This document shows, piece after piece, positions 28,120 through 37,302 of a stretch of 64,000 bases of DNA (positions within the stretch are counted from its first letter, which is position 1; each line of letters opens with the position of its first letter). The notes under the pieces are model-generated. The model did no database searches, was not told the DNA's origin, and saw only the letters and a program-made list of their open reading frames with translations. This DNA is from an uncultured Lachnospiraceae bacterium (GTDB lineage Bacteria > Bacillota > Clostridia > Lachnospirales > Lachnospiraceae). Location of the stretch: assembly GCA_902493385.1 (NCBI GenBank), contig CABUPO010000001.1:448303-512302 (forward strand). The letters are read 5' to 3'. Position numbers and translations under genes: made by a program.

Positions 28120-29421
28120 TCAGCTTACCTGTAATTTAAATTTTTTAAGTTCTCTTTCATCATTAATATCTATCTTTTTCATACTTGCTCCAAGAGCTGT
28201 AAGCTTTTCTTCAAAATGCTCGTAACCACGCTCTATATAAGCTATCTGATCCAAAATAGTATAACCGTCTGCAACAAGCCCTGCAAGCACAAGCGCGGCT
28301 CCTGCACGAAGGTCTGGCGCGCTTATTGCCGCTCCCATAAGATTCTCAACGCCGTTGATAACAGCCATATTGCCTTCTACCTTTATATCGGCTCCCATAC
28401 GCGCAAGCTCGGCAACATATTTGAACCTGTTCTCAAATATACTTTCCGTAACAACGCTTGTTCCTTCAGACAGCGCAAGAAGCGTTGATATCTGCGGCTG
28501 CATATCTGTAGGAAATCCGGGATACGGAAGCGTCTTTACATTGGTATGTGAAAGACGTTTCTTGGCTACTACTCTCACCGCATCATCAAATTCCTCTATC
28601 TCGCAGCCAATCTCTATCAGCTTTGCGGATATCGCGTCAAGATGCTTAGGTATAACGTTCTTTACCAGCACATCTCCCTTTGTAGCTGCCGCCGCAAGCA
28701 TAAACGTTCCGGCTTCTATCTGATCAGGAATTATTGAATATGTGCTTCCGTGCAGCTTCGGAACACCCTTTACCCTGATTACATCTGTTCCTGCTCCCTT
28801 AATATTGGCTCCCATGCTGTTAAGGAAGTTGGCGACGTCAACAACATGCGGTTCCTTCGCCGAGTTTTCAATAATTGTCCTGCCTTCCGCCATACATGCT
28901 GCAAGCATAATATTAATTGTAGCTCCGACTGATACAACGTCAAGATAGATATGACCGCCGCTTAAGGCCTCGGCATTCGCGCTTATTATTCCGCCCTGCT
29001 CAATCTTAACCTTTGCGCCAAGCGCCTCAAAGCCTTTCTTATGCTGGTCTATAGGTCTGCTTCCTATATTACACCCGCCCGGAAGCGCTACCTGCGCTTC
29101 TCTGTATTTGCCTAAGAGCGCGCCAAGAAGATAATATGAGCCTCTAATCTTCTTAATATATTCATAATCTACGTATACAGACTTTATTGTTCCTCCGTTA
29201 ATTCTGACAGTGTGTCTGTCAACCCTGTCAACTACTGCTCCAATTCCTGCAATCGCGTCCAAAAGTACATTGACGTCGCATACATCAGGAAGATTTTCTA
29301 TAAGAACAGGCTCGTCTGCCATAACTGCTCCTGCAAGTATTCCGAGCGCTGCATTTTTTGCTCCACCTATAATAACTTCTCCGACTAATGGTTTGCCACC
29401 TTTAATTATATATTGATCCAT
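28120..29421 (-). CDS. murA: UDP-N-acetylglucosamine 1-carboxyvinyltransferase MurA
   Basis: First committed step of peptidoglycan synthesis: adds enolpyruvate from PEP to UDP-GlcNAc; target of fosfomycin. The start [20 protein letters not shown] and the conserved KNAAL are present; the catalytic Cys lies in [16 protein letters not shown], so the enzyme has the fosfomycin-sensitive Cys form. Later [15 protein letters not shown] and [15 protein letters not shown] blocks are typical. The ATG at 29421 (AGGTGG upstream) marks the domain start; the frame is open nine codons before it. Followed closely by proS. Confidence 0.97.
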   Translation of the reverse strand: MDQYIIKGGKPLVGEVIIGGAKNAALGILAGAVMADEPVLIENLPDVCDVNVLLDAIAGIGAVVDRVDRHTVRINGGTIKSVYVDYEYIKKIRGSYYLLGALLGKYREAQVALPGGCNIGSRPIDQHKKGFEALGAKVKIEQGGIISANAEALSGGHIYLDVVSVGATINIMLAACMAEGRTIIENSAKEPHVVDVANFLNSMGANIKGAGTDVIRVKGVPKLHGSTYSIIPDQIEAGTFMLAAAATKGDVLVKNVIPKHLDAISAKLIEIGCEIEEFDDAVRVVAKKRLSHTNVKTLPYPGFPTDMQPQISTLLALSEGTSVVTESIFENRFKYVAELARMGADIKVEGNMAVINGVENLMGAAISAPDLRAGAALVLAGLVADGYTILDQIAYIERGYEHFEEKLTALGASMKKIDINDERELKKFKLQVS

Positions 29422-29546
29422 AAAGCACCACCTGTTTAAGATTCGCATCTGATATATGTCATAAATTTGTCAGCTTTTCCTGTTTAATGCTTGTAGTATA
29501 GCATACATTATTATTTAGCGAAAGTGTTTTTTTAATTCCGTTACAA

Positions 29547-29581
29547 ATGCGCTGATGTATATTCTTTATTCACCAGCGCAT
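29547..29581 (-). terminator. Hairpin after the TPR gene
   Basis: Arms ATGCGCTG (29547-29554) and CAGCGCAT (29574-29581) form an 8-bp stem with a 19-nt loop. On the minus strand the stem is followed by TTGTAACGG only, so this is at best a weak terminator between the TPR gene and murA. The rest of the 29422-29618 spacer shows no gene. Confidence 0.45.
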
Positions 29582-29618
29582 CTGATCATGAAATTATATT
29601 GTACTATTTTGTTAAAAA

Positions 29619-31001
29619 TTATACGGCTACAAAATACTTAATCTGATTCTTTAAAATCTCTTCCTTAAAAAGCATTTTTGAAAGCTGTTCTTCATCATCA
29701 ATAAGTATAATTATAAGCCTTGTGGAATACACATCAAGCACCCTTATTATGCTGTTAATTGTCTGTGCATTCATCTGTGACGCTCCTTCTATCATTATAC
29801 ATGAACCAAGCAGCTCTTCTATCTGCTCGTCCAGCCTTAATGTATTAAGCGTATCAGCGCCGATTTTAGCAATCTTTATCTTATCCTCACCCATATATTG
29901 TCTATTCTGAAGCTCTTTTGTAATCTTTTTTACAATTGTCAGATAATATGTAGGCTCAGAAGCGGCAATAGCTATATTAATAGGGGGCTTAGGGTTCGCG
30001 TTAATCCCTCTGAACAATGTCTTGACCCGTGTGTACGGAATGCTCTTTCCATACTTTGAAAGCCCTTTTATGGCTTCGGCCGGCTCCGCCGGTTCCTGAA
30101 CGTCAGATGCGTCAGGAAGCTTTTCTTCTTTTATATCATTGGCATCCTCTTCTGTATCCTGCGCTTCCCTTGAAGCTTCTTTCTGATATGTCTCATTAAT
30201 ACTGTCTGCCTCTGAATTAATTCCGGATATCAGATTAGATATTATATTATTAGTAAGGTCCGACCTTACATCTATTGTATTGTCGGTAACGTACTGCCCG
30301 TCTGTCTTTTCTTCCTGAGGAATTTCTTCATCTGTCGAATCTGCTTCATCCTTCGGAAGCTGCTCTTTCATAAATGTACGTATATCCTCGCTTATGCTTT
30401 CCTGAAAATCCTCTATGACTTCATCGCTTACGTTGCCGTCATAATGCATTTTCAGAAGCTTTGCCTTACCTGCAATCTCTCCTCCACAAAACCATATTGT
30501 TATATTATGGCATTCCTTAATACATTCATCTATCATGCCTGCTTTATGATACTGCTTTGCAAGCTCATATGCCCACTCTTCGATATATTCTTCATCTTTT
30601 ATCGCCTCAAGGTCTTTGATAAGTACCTCTGTATCAGCGCCTTTTGCCTTATCTATCCTGTATTTTAACGTAAGCCTTTCAATGCTTCCCTTATCCTTTG
30701 TGAGATACTCCTGATACAGACTTTCCGCTTCCGGCAGGCTGTCGCATTTGATACACAGCATTATAAGCTTATAAAGAATCCTTCTTGTGCTTATCTGCTC
30801 ATAAATTGTTCTGTAAATATCCCTTGCCTTAACATACATTTCATTAGCGCTGTATACCTCGGCAAAAAGCTTAAGCTCCGACGTATCTTTTATCTTATCT
30901 ATATCAAATTCCTGTACTATCTCAAGTGCCTTATCATACTTTTTTTCTTCAAGAAAATTACCAAGCTGATCCATCTTTAATCTGTCTTCGTATCTGCTCA
31001 T
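29619..31001 (-). CDS. TPR protein with C-terminal degenerate AAA+-like domain
   Basis: 460-residue cytoplasmic protein of unknown function. The N-terminal ~200 residues are helical repeats of TPR type (KKYDKALEIVQEF, MYVKARDIYRTIYEQ, DSLPEAESLYQEYL). An acidic disordered linker follows (residues ~220-330). The C-terminal ~130 residues read like an AAA+ ATPase core of the SpoVK/CbxX kind: INIAIAASEPTYYLTIVKKI stands where Walker A would be, IKIAKIGADTLNTLRL resembles the following strand, and SCIMIEGASQMNAQTINSII resembles Walker B. The Walker A Gly and Lys residues are missing. The AAA+ reading is inference from pattern only. It is downstream of the SRP RNA. Confidence 0.7.
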   Translation of the reverse strand: MSRYEDRLKMDQLGNFLEEKKYDKALEIVQEFDIDKIKDTSELKLFAEVYSANEMYVKARDIYRTIYEQISTRRILYKLIMLCIKCDSLPEAESLYQEYLTKDKGSIERLTLKYRIDKAKGADTEVLIKDLEAIKDEEYIEEWAYELAKQYHKAGMIDECIKECHNITIWFCGGEIAGKAKLLKMHYDGNVSDEVIEDFQESISEDIRTFMKEQLPKDEADSTDEEIPQEEKTDGQYVTDNTIDVRSDLTNNIISNLISGINSEADSINETYQKEASREAQDTEEDANDIKEEKLPDASDVQEPAEPAEAIKGLSKYGKSIPYTRVKTLFRGINANPKPPINIAIAASEPTYYLTIVKKITKELQNRQYMGEDKIKIAKIGADTLNTLRLDEQIEELLGSCIMIEGASQMNAQTINSIIRVLDVYSTRLIIILIDDEEQLSKMLFKEEILKNQIKYFVAV

Positions 31002-31042
31002 ATGACTTATGCTCCTCGTAAGTAATTACATATAATAAAAAT

Positions 31043-31305
31043 CCGTGCGTCCTGTTTTGAATCCATACCCCGGGACGTTACCTCTTAAGCAGACTCAGTT
31101 CAGGCACCCTCACGGCACACAGATGGTTTTGCTTAGTGCTGCTTCATTCCTGACCTGACACGGTTCACAAATATCTGTTGCGTAAGACCCAAACGTCAAC
31201 ATCCCTTTAAGAGGGCAGCTCCCAAACTACGAACCCTAGACCGGACATCACCCCTGCTGTAGCGGATTGCAGGTACAGGGCACCGCTAACTCCCCGGCTG
31301 CACGG
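31043..31305 (-). ncRNA. ffs: Signal recognition particle RNA (large bacterial type)
   Basis: Scaffold RNA of the SRP that targets membrane proteins to YidC/Sec. On the minus strand the 5' CCGTGC pairs with the 3' GCACGG, closing a ~263-nt RNA. The conserved apical domain is present (GTGTCAGGTCAGGAATGAAG followed by CAGCACTAAG), and the length shows the extended form with an Alu domain, as in Bacillus. A strong promoter lies upstream and ATTTTTATT follows the 3' end. The position directly downstream of tadA is the usual Firmicute synteny. The exact 5' end may be up to ~20 nt earlier. Confidence 0.95.
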
Positions 31306-31331
31306 AAATATTAAGACATAGTTGCATAGTT

Positions 31332-31360
31332 AGTATACTGTGTATTGTTACGGGTGTCAA
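31332..31360 (-). promoter_or_regulatory. Promoter of the SRP RNA gene
   Basis: Minus strand TTGACA (31360-31355), 17-nt spacer, TATACT (31337-31332), placed between the tadA stop and the RNA 5' end. Consistent with a constitutive stable-RNA promoter. Confidence 0.9.
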
Positions 31361-31370
31361 CTTTAAAAAC

Positions 31371-31838
31371 CTATTTTTCTTTCCGAAGCTGCCTAAAAAA
31401 ATCCTGTAATATACTGCTGCATTCAGGCTGAAGCACGTTATTAACTATCTCTGTTTTATGATTAAATCCATCCATTTGGAGAAGGTTAATAACGGAGCCT
31501 GCACACCCTGCTTTCGGATTCATGCTTCCTATAACAACCTTTGGAATCCTTGCCTGTATTATTGCTCCGGCGCACATTGGACATGGTTCAAGCGTAACAT
31601 ACATAACGCAGTCTTCAAGCCGCCAGTCGCCTACAGCCTTTCCAGCCTTTTTTATAGCTTCTATCTCGGCATGTCCAAGAGTACTTTTTACACTGTTTCT
31701 TTTATTATATCCCCGCGCGATTATTTTATCTTTATGCACTATAACGCAGCCTATCGGCACCTCGTTAATTGCGTAGGCCTTTTTCGCCTGTTTCAGCGCT
31801 TCCTTCATATATTTTTCATCTAAGTTTTTTTCTTCCAT
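31371..31838 (-). CDS. tadA: tRNA adenosine(34) deaminase TadA
   Basis: Zinc-dependent deaminase that converts wobble A to inosine in tRNA-Arg(ACG). The active site is visible: LGHAEIEAI (zinc His and proton-shuttle Glu) and PCPMCAGAI (two zinc Cys). At 155 residues its length is standard. The ribosome site is an AAAGGA rather far (13 nt) from the ATG. An ATG ten codons later is possible, but the first is kept because the N-terminal helix is conserved. Immediately upstream of the SRP RNA gene, as in Bacillus. Confidence 0.96.
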   Translation of the reverse strand: MEEKNLDEKYMKEALKQAKKAYAINEVPIGCVIVHKDKIIARGYNKRNSVKSTLGHAEIEAIKKAGKAVGDWRLEDCVMYVTLEPCPMCAGAIIQARIPKVVIGSMNPKAGCAGSVINLLQMDGFNHKTEIVNNVLQPECSSILQDFFRQLRKEK

Positions 31839-31894
31839 ATATTATTATTTATCCTTTTTGGTATATTATCCATGTTACCACGTCTTAATTTATG

Positions 31895-32743
31895 TTACAA
31901 CACAATATCTGTTATCGGCACGCACCAGTATCCAAATTCTCCGGTCATATCTTCTTTGCAGCTCATCGGTTTAAACAATTCAAATCCGAACATTTTTGCC
32001 ATAAATTCATCTTTATTGCGATAGATTCCCGGAACTCCGATAAAATATGCCGGATGATTTCTGTCTGCTGTCTTCATAAGCACCAGATGACGGTAACTAT
32101 AATAACCGTGAAGCAGAAAGCTGTTATTCGCAATTGCCCACGCGTCTATAGGAAGCTGTCCTATATCCTGAGGTTCAATCCTTACGCATGACTGCATTTC
32201 GTCATCATCAAATGGATACATGCGCGGATATTTTAACAATATTTTCTCTGCTGCATTTGGTTCTTCTTCCAAAGAACAGATTTCTATCTCCTCTTCTACA
32301 GTGTCAGATGCCGACGCCTGCTGCGGTACAAGCTCAGGCTCAGGCTCTTTCTTTGCTTCAAATTCCTTTGACTGCGTAAGAACTATTGGTTTATCGTCCC
32401 ACTCCGAACCGTAAAACTTGTTTTTGTCATAAAATACAATAAGCCCGCATATATCATTTATTCCATATGTACTGTCTGCAATCGACTGTGCGCTTGTAAT
32501 AAACGAGCCTTCACCGACCCCGCCGTCTATTTTGATCTCACCTATAAGGATGCCCTGTATATCTCCTTGCTCCCTTACATACAGATACACCTTCATCGGC
32601 TCTTTTACACTGAGCACGTTAATATGAACCGTAACCTTCAGCTTCATGTCCCTTGTCTCAATTCTGGCGTATCCTATGTTATTTTTCTTTTCGCCGTTCT
32701 CGTAAGAATATATATAAGAAATCCATCTTTTATATTCTGACAT
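31895..32743 (-). CDS. DUF6128-like protein
   Basis: 282-residue cytoplasmic protein without signal peptide. The N-terminal ~120 residues (EYKRWISYIYSYENGEKKNN, then IGYARIETRDMKLKVTVHI) are a beta-rich module; an acidic linker follows; the C-terminal block starts at YPFDDDEMQSCVRIEPQDIG and includes HGYYSYRHLVLMK and YFIGVPGIY. This layout matches what I recall of DUF6128, a family with no known function. The ATG at 32743 with AAAGGGGG 7 nt upstream is the start. It follows the anti-sigma-like gene, so it may belong to the same regulon. Confidence 0.7.
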   Translation of the reverse strand: MSEYKRWISYIYSYENGEKKNNIGYARIETRDMKLKVTVHINVLSVKEPMKVYLYVREQGDIQGILIGEIKIDGGVGEGSFITSAQSIADSTYGINDICGLIVFYDKNKFYGSEWDDKPIVLTQSKEFEAKKEPEPELVPQQASASDTVEEEIEICSLEEEPNAAEKILLKYPRMYPFDDDEMQSCVRIEPQDIGQLPIDAWAIANNSFLLHGYYSYRHLVLMKTADRNHPAYFIGVPGIYRNKDEFMAKMFGFELFKPMSCKEDMTGEFGYWCVPITDIVL

Positions 32744-32811
32744 AGTCAAAACCCCCTTTATACATAAATGTATGCAGGGGGTTTGTATTATAGAACAGGA
32801 AATTTGTATCA

Positions 32812-33948
32812 TTACTGCTCAGACGTCTGAGCTTCCGGCGGAACCGCTGTTTTTTCAGGCGCTGGCGACGGTGTTATTATCGCCTGCGGCGACGGTTTTG
32901 GCGATGCGGTTGCGTTATTTGACTGTTCAATATATTTTTCACGGCCAAAATCAATTATTTTATAAAGATTTTTAATATCATCTTCCTGATTATAACCGCT
33001 GTCTATATACAATATTTCTTCATTAGGATTAAGCGGAACCTTTCCGTATACACGTCCGGCTATGTCGTAATGGCCTTTTTCTGCCTTTTTGAGGAACAAT
33101 ATATATTCTTTGCCGGCCCTCATATAATTATAACCTCCGACGTACGTATAGCATTCTCTCTTTTCGTCAACCAGTATGCTTTCATTTACCTTAATTTTCT
33201 CAGGAATATCCTTCCCGGTTTTATCAGACAATACCGTTGTTACTTTAAATTCTGCAATAAGCGAATACATATACTCCTCGTCAAGAATTTCAAGGGAAGA
33301 CGCAGTCTTTTTACCTCTTACTATATAATCACTGTCATTAATCATGGCTTCAAGAGTATCATATTCAGCTTCAAATGCATCCATATCAATCTCATTGGCA
33401 TAACTGTCAAACAGCTTTTCTATTTCATTTGATGAAAGCGCCTTAAGCTTGCCGTAATCACCAAGCTCCACTTTGCCTCCTGTATCAGGCTTCTTCTTGT
33501 CTCTGCCCTCTTTTTTGTCATTCTTTTTGCCTGAATCTGAAGCAAAAGGAGCTTCTTCACCGCCTGACTGTACAGGCGTCTCTGTTGCAGCTGCAAATGT
33601 ATCGGTATCATTTTCATTATCGTTGCTTTTATCCTGGTCATCGGAATTATCATCTTTATCTTTTTGTGCGACCATTCCATCCTTATTGAATCTGCCGCCA
33701 AATGGAGATTCCGGCATTAATGCATACACTCCGATAATTATCAGAATACATGCCGCCGCAGAAGCCGCAATAAAAATAATGCGTTTTTTTACTTTGCTAA
33801 TACTCTTTTTCAGCCCGGTTCTCTCCAAAACCATATTCTTAATTCTGTCTTCATTAAGCTGCGGCTCAAATTCATAGCTGTCCTTTATTAGATTATCTGT
33901 TTCTTCTTCGTTTAAATTGTCAAAAATCTGCTTTATTTTATCTTCCAT
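32812..33948 (-). CDS. Anti-sigma-factor-like membrane protein
   Basis: 378 residues. A cytoplasmic N-terminal part of ~55 residues (IKQIFDNLNEEETDNLIKDS) precedes one membrane helix (IIFIAASAAACILIIIGVYAL), a long acidic/low-complexity stretch, a compact extracytoplasmic domain (residues ~190-340, with CYTYVGGYNYMRAGKEYILF) and a Pro-rich tail. It overlaps the sigma gene by 11 nt and follows it, the standard layout of an ECF sigma and its membrane-bound anti-sigma. No zinc-binding HxxxCxxC motif is present, so inhibition would use a different fold. Function inferred from context and topology. Confidence 0.72.
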   Translation of the reverse strand: MEDKIKQIFDNLNEEETDNLIKDSYEFEPQLNEDRIKNMVLERTGLKKSISKVKKRIIFIAASAAACILIIIGVYALMPESPFGGRFNKDGMVAQKDKDDNSDDQDKSNDNENDTDTFAAATETPVQSGGEEAPFASDSGKKNDKKEGRDKKKPDTGGKVELGDYGKLKALSSNEIEKLFDSYANEIDMDAFEAEYDTLEAMINDSDYIVRGKKTASSLEILDEEYMYSLIAEFKVTTVLSDKTGKDIPEKIKVNESILVDEKRECYTYVGGYNYMRAGKEYILFLKKAEKGHYDIAGRVYGKVPLNPNEEILYIDSGYNQEDDIKNLYKIIDFGREKYIEQSNNATASPKPSPQAIITPSPAPEKTAVPPEAQTSEQ

Positions 33949-34516
33949 ACGCGCCTCCCGGAATACATCCCGTAAGCATTTTTCTTAATTTTACAATTGC
34001 CCTTGAACTTCTGGTATCTATTGCCGTTACAGTCATTGACAGCCTGTCGGATATCTGCTTTGAACTCTCTCCAAAATAATATTTGCGTATTATAATTTCA
34101 TGATCTGGTTCTCCGAGCTTACTAACTGCTTCCAGCAATAGCTTTTTCTGCTCGCGGGTTATGTATTCTTCTTCTATATTAATGGAATCCGACAGTACGA
34201 TGTTATTTTCTTCATCATCTACCGATATATTCCTGAATTCCCTGCTCTTTTTTCTGAACAGGTCTATAGCCTTATGCTTTGCTATAACACATAAAAAGGT
34301 TTTAATGCTTCCTTTTCCCTGTGCATACCTGTCGATATTATTATAAAATTCAACAAATATATCACTTGCACAGGATTCCATTTCAAATTCATCACATACA
34401 CTGTCAAGCTTTCCTCTGACAATCGTACAGACTAGCCCCATATAATCTGACATAAGTTTACTAAGCCCAAGATTGGGATTCCTCTTAATCAGATCTATTA
34501 ATTCCTGATCCTGCAT
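33938..34516 (-). CDS. RNA polymerase sigma-70 family factor (ECF-like)
   Basis: 192-residue alternative sigma factor. Region 2 is visible as LSKLMSDYMGLVCTIVRGKL through GSIKTFLCVIAKHKAIDLFR, and region 4 as EPDHEIIIRKYYFGESSKQI followed by a helix-turn-helix (ISDRLSMTVTAIDTRSSRAI). No region 1.1 or 3. The overlapping downstream gene encodes a one-helix membrane protein, so activity is likely controlled by an envelope signal. The target promoters cannot be deduced. GGGGAGG lies upstream at a somewhat long distance (12 nt). Confidence 0.9.
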   Translation of the reverse strand: MQDQELIDLIKRNPNLGLSKLMSDYMGLVCTIVRGKLDSVCDEFEMESCASDIFVEFYNNIDRYAQGKGSIKTFLCVIAKHKAIDLFRKKSREFRNISVDDEENNIVLSDSINIEEEYITREQKKLLLEAVSKLGEPDHEIIIRKYYFGESSKQISDRLSMTVTAIDTRSSRAIVKLRKMLTGCIPGGAYGR

Positions 34517-34565
34517 ATTAAATTTTTCCTCCCCATCTTCCTATTCGTTGACAATTTCTTATATC

Positions 34566-35933
34566 TTACATCTTTTTTAAAAAAATCTGTTCTGCCTTCT
34601 CACACAGGTATTCCCTGTTATTATGCGAAGGATTCTCAATAATATCTTCAAATAACTGGTTAAGTATACTTCCTATCATTTTTCCTTCTGATATCCCCAT
34701 CCTGATAAGGTCGCTTCCGTTTATATTCATATCTTTTAAAGTAACTGACTCATTATCAGCTATAATATCTTTTACACATTGTTTTGTTTCACAAAGCCTG
34801 TTAAGCTTATCCTCTCTGTGAAAATCACTCTGTGCCATAACGTCGGCTTCCATAAGTATGAACAGGTACGGCATTATGTCCATTCCGGCTTTGCTGATAA
34901 ACCGTCTTGTCTGCTTTCTGCTGCCGTCAAATCTATAATCATGATGGTATATAATTCTTGACACCATATTTATCGTATAATTATCAAACTTGAGACGCTT
35001 AAGAATTTTTTTTGCAAGAACGCTTCCTTCGGCGGGATGCCCATAAAAATGGTCCATTCCTTCTTTATCAACAATCCTGCACATTGGTTTTGCAATATCA
35101 TGTAAAAGTGCGCTCCATATAAGGATTCTCTTCTCTCTTTCATCATTTCCTGAGTAAATTCTGTTGACTCCCTCAACAACCTTAATGGAATGAAGGCCCA
35201 CGTTATATATGTGGTTAGGATTATTCTGAGGCGTCTTCATCATATCGTCCCATTCAGGCAGAAACTGCGCGGTAAGTCCCGTTTCATATGCAAGAAGCAG
35301 CCTGTCCGGAAATTCTGAAGCTATAAGCTTTGATATCTCAACGCGTATTCTCTCGCTGCTTACATTATTAATTCGTACAGCTGCCTCTTTTACTGCTTTT
35401 AAAGTATCAGGTTCTATATCAAATCCCAGCTGTCCCGCAAACCGTACCGCACGAAGCGTCCTTAACGCATCCTCGTCAAATCTTTCCTTTGGATTGCCGA
35501 CGCATCTTATTATTCCACTTCTAATATCGCTTACTCCGCCATATATATCAATCAGCCCCGCATCCGGAGCATAAGCCATTGCATTTATAGTAAAATCCCG
35601 TCTTTTAAGGTCTTCTTCAAGACTTGCAGTAAACGTAACCGAATCGGGATGCCTGTTGTCTTTATATTTTCCATCTATTCTATAAGTAGTAGCCTCGTAG
35701 CTATTATTGTTCATTCTGATTGTGACTGTTCCGTGTGCAATTCCGGTATCTATAGTTTTTGGAAATAACCTTTTAATATCTTCAGGCTTTGCAGACGTCG
35801 TTATATCCCAGTCCTCCGGTATTCTTTTAAGAAGCGCGTCGCGGACGCATCCCCCCACTGCGTATGCTTCGTAACCGTTCTTTCTAAATATTTCTATAAT
35901 ACTATTAACATCTTTAGGAATATCAATATGCAT
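34566..35933 (-). CDS. cca: CCA tRNA nucleotidyltransferase / poly(A) polymerase family with HD domain
   Basis: Class II nucleotidyltransferase that adds or repairs the tRNA 3' CCA. The N-terminal catalytic motifs are AVGGCVRDALL and PEDWDITTSA (metal-binding DWD), then RRDFTINAMAY and the RNA-binding ERFDEDALRTLRAVRFA. An HD domain follows (SALLHDIAKP, YGHPAEGS), giving 455 residues. A working enzyme is needed here because none of the three tRNA genes in the window encodes its CCA end. Convergent or divergent promoters around it were not resolved. Confidence 0.95.
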   Translation of the reverse strand: MHIDIPKDVNSIIEIFRKNGYEAYAVGGCVRDALLKRIPEDWDITTSAKPEDIKRLFPKTIDTGIAHGTVTIRMNNNSYEATTYRIDGKYKDNRHPDSVTFTASLEEDLKRRDFTINAMAYAPDAGLIDIYGGVSDIRSGIIRCVGNPKERFDEDALRTLRAVRFAGQLGFDIEPDTLKAVKEAAVRINNVSSERIRVEISKLIASEFPDRLLLAYETGLTAQFLPEWDDMMKTPQNNPNHIYNVGLHSIKVVEGVNRIYSGNDEREKRILIWSALLHDIAKPMCRIVDKEGMDHFYGHPAEGSVLAKKILKRLKFDNYTINMVSRIIYHHDYRFDGSRKQTRRFISKAGMDIMPYLFILMEADVMAQSDFHREDKLNRLCETKQCVKDIIADNESVTLKDMNINGSDLIRMGISEGKMIGSILNQLFEDIIENPSHNNREYLCEKAEQIFLKKM

Positions 35934-36046
35934 TTTTATACTCCTTTCATGAAATATTCTGCATTGCTCCGCTAAAAATTTCTCTTCGTTTCATCAGATT
36001 TCGCGGTTAATGATAACATAAATTTCATTATTTTTCTACTTTTAAC

Positions 36047-36075
36047 ATGACAAATAAGGATTTTAGTGATATCTT
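36047..36075 (+). promoter_or_regulatory. Promoter of the chrA pair
   Basis: ATGACA (36047-36052), 17-nt spacer, TATCTT (36070-36075), about 38 nt upstream of the TTG start. Plausible sigma-A promoter. Confidence 0.6.
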
Positions 36076-36113
36076 ATCAGTAGATAATTTTAAGACAGAC
36101 AGGAGATGTAACA

Positions 36114-36674
36114 TTGAAAGAGCATTTAAAATTATTTTTCACATTTGCCAAAATCGGATGCTTTACATTTGGCGGCGGTTATGCAATGCTTCCTCTTCTT
36201 CAACGTGAAATTGTTGAAAAAAATGCGTGGGCCGAAGAAGAAGAGCTTATGGATTATTTCGCAATAGGACAGTGTACTCCAGGTATCATAGCAGTCAATA
36301 CCGCTACTTTTATCGGATATAAAAAAAAGGGGATTCTGGGCGGTATTTCTGCCACTCTCGGACTTATATTCCCATCCCTTGTTATCATTATGATAATAGC
36401 TGCCTTTTTAAGGTCATTTGCGGACCTTAAAATTGTCGGCCATGCTCTTAACGGAATAAAAGCCGGAGTATGCGCTCTTATATTTGACGCAGTAATTAAG
36501 CTTACTAAAAAATCAGTAATAGACCGATATACTCTTGTACTTTTTCTTTTAGTATTTTTCATATCGCTGCTGACCGGATTTTCAACTATAATCCTTGTTG
36601 TATTGTCCGGACTGGCAGGGTTTATTATCTGCCGTATCAAATCAAAATATAACGCCGGAAAGGAGAATTCATAA
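36114..36674 (+). CDS. chrA: Chromate transporter subunit, short-chain ChrA (first half)
   Basis: 186-residue membrane protein of the CHR family; short-chain members work as pairs. The conserved block FTFGGGYAMLPLLQREIVEK and the following CTPGIIAVNTATFIGYK motif are present, with about five to six helices. The start is TTG at 36114 with AGGAG 8 nt upstream. The stop codon overlaps the ATG of the second half (TAATG). The real substrate in anaerobic gut bacteria is uncertain; chromate export is the family's named activity only. Confidence 0.88.
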   Translation: MKEHLKLFFTFAKIGCFTFGGGYAMLPLLQREIVEKNAWAEEEELMDYFAIGQCTPGIIAVNTATFIGYKKKGILGGISATLGLIFPSLVIIMIIAAFLRSFADLKIVGHALNGIKAGVCALIFDAVIKLTKKSVIDRYTLVLFLLVFFISLLTGFSTIILVVLSGLAGFIICRIKSKYNAGKENS

Positions 36675-37246
36675 TGTTATTATATCTCAGATTATTTTTT
36701 GAATTTTTTAAGACCGGACTTTTTGCGATAGGAGGAGGTCTTGCAACTCTTCCTTTTCTGTATGAGATGTCGGCGGAAACGGGCTGGTTTACAACACATG
36801 ACATATCTAATATGATTGCCGTATCCGAATCAACGCCCGGACCGATAGGAGTTAATATGAGTACCTATGTCGGCTTTCAGACCGCATACAGCTATTTTGG
36901 TCCTGCAGGCGGAATACTGGGAGGTATAATCTCAACGCTTTCGCTTGTAATGCCTTCAATAATTATTATTGAAATAATTTCTGGAATCCTCAAAAAATTT
37001 AAGGAATCACAGGCTGTTAAGAATATATTTTACGGGCTCCGTCCTGCCTCGTCGGCGCTTGTTTCCGCTTCAGGAATGGCAATTGCGCGCGCCGCTTTCC
37101 TTATAGAGAATACCGAAACAATTCTCATTAACTGGAAGTCACTTATACTCGGTGTAGTTTTATTTGCCGGCATCAGAAAATTTAAACTGCATCCTATAAT
37201 ATATATAGCAATTGCCGCCGCAGTCGGAATCATTTTTAAGTTTTGA
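36674..37246 (+). CDS. chrA: Chromate transporter subunit, short-chain ChrA (second half)
   Basis: 190 residues, homologous to the preceding gene: TGLFAIGGGLATLPFLYEM and ESTPGPIGVNMSTYVGFQ align with the two motifs of the first subunit. Membrane helices fill the rest. Translationally coupled to the first half by a one-base stop/start overlap; GGAG precedes the start. The two proteins presumably form an antiparallel dimer. A promoter for the next gene begins across its stop codon. Confidence 0.88.
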   Translation: MLLYLRLFFEFFKTGLFAIGGGLATLPFLYEMSAETGWFTTHDISNMIAVSESTPGPIGVNMSTYVGFQTAYSYFGPAGGILGGIISTLSLVMPSIIIIEIISGILKKFKESQAVKNIFYGLRPASSALVSASGMAIARAAFLIENTETILINWKSLILGVVLFAGIRKFKLHPIIYIAIAAAVGIIFKF

Positions 37247-37271
37247 CAAAGGCTGTGACATAAGTTATCAT
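37243..37271 (+). promoter_or_regulatory. Promoter of the TSCPD gene
   Basis: TTGACA (37243-37248) overlaps the chrA stop; 17-nt spacer; TATCAT (37266-37271); GGAGG lies before the ATG at 37303. So this gene is transcribed separately from chrA as well. Confidence 0.8.
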
Positions 37272-37302
37272 ATTTTTATGTTAAACAAAAGGAGGGTTTA
37301 TA

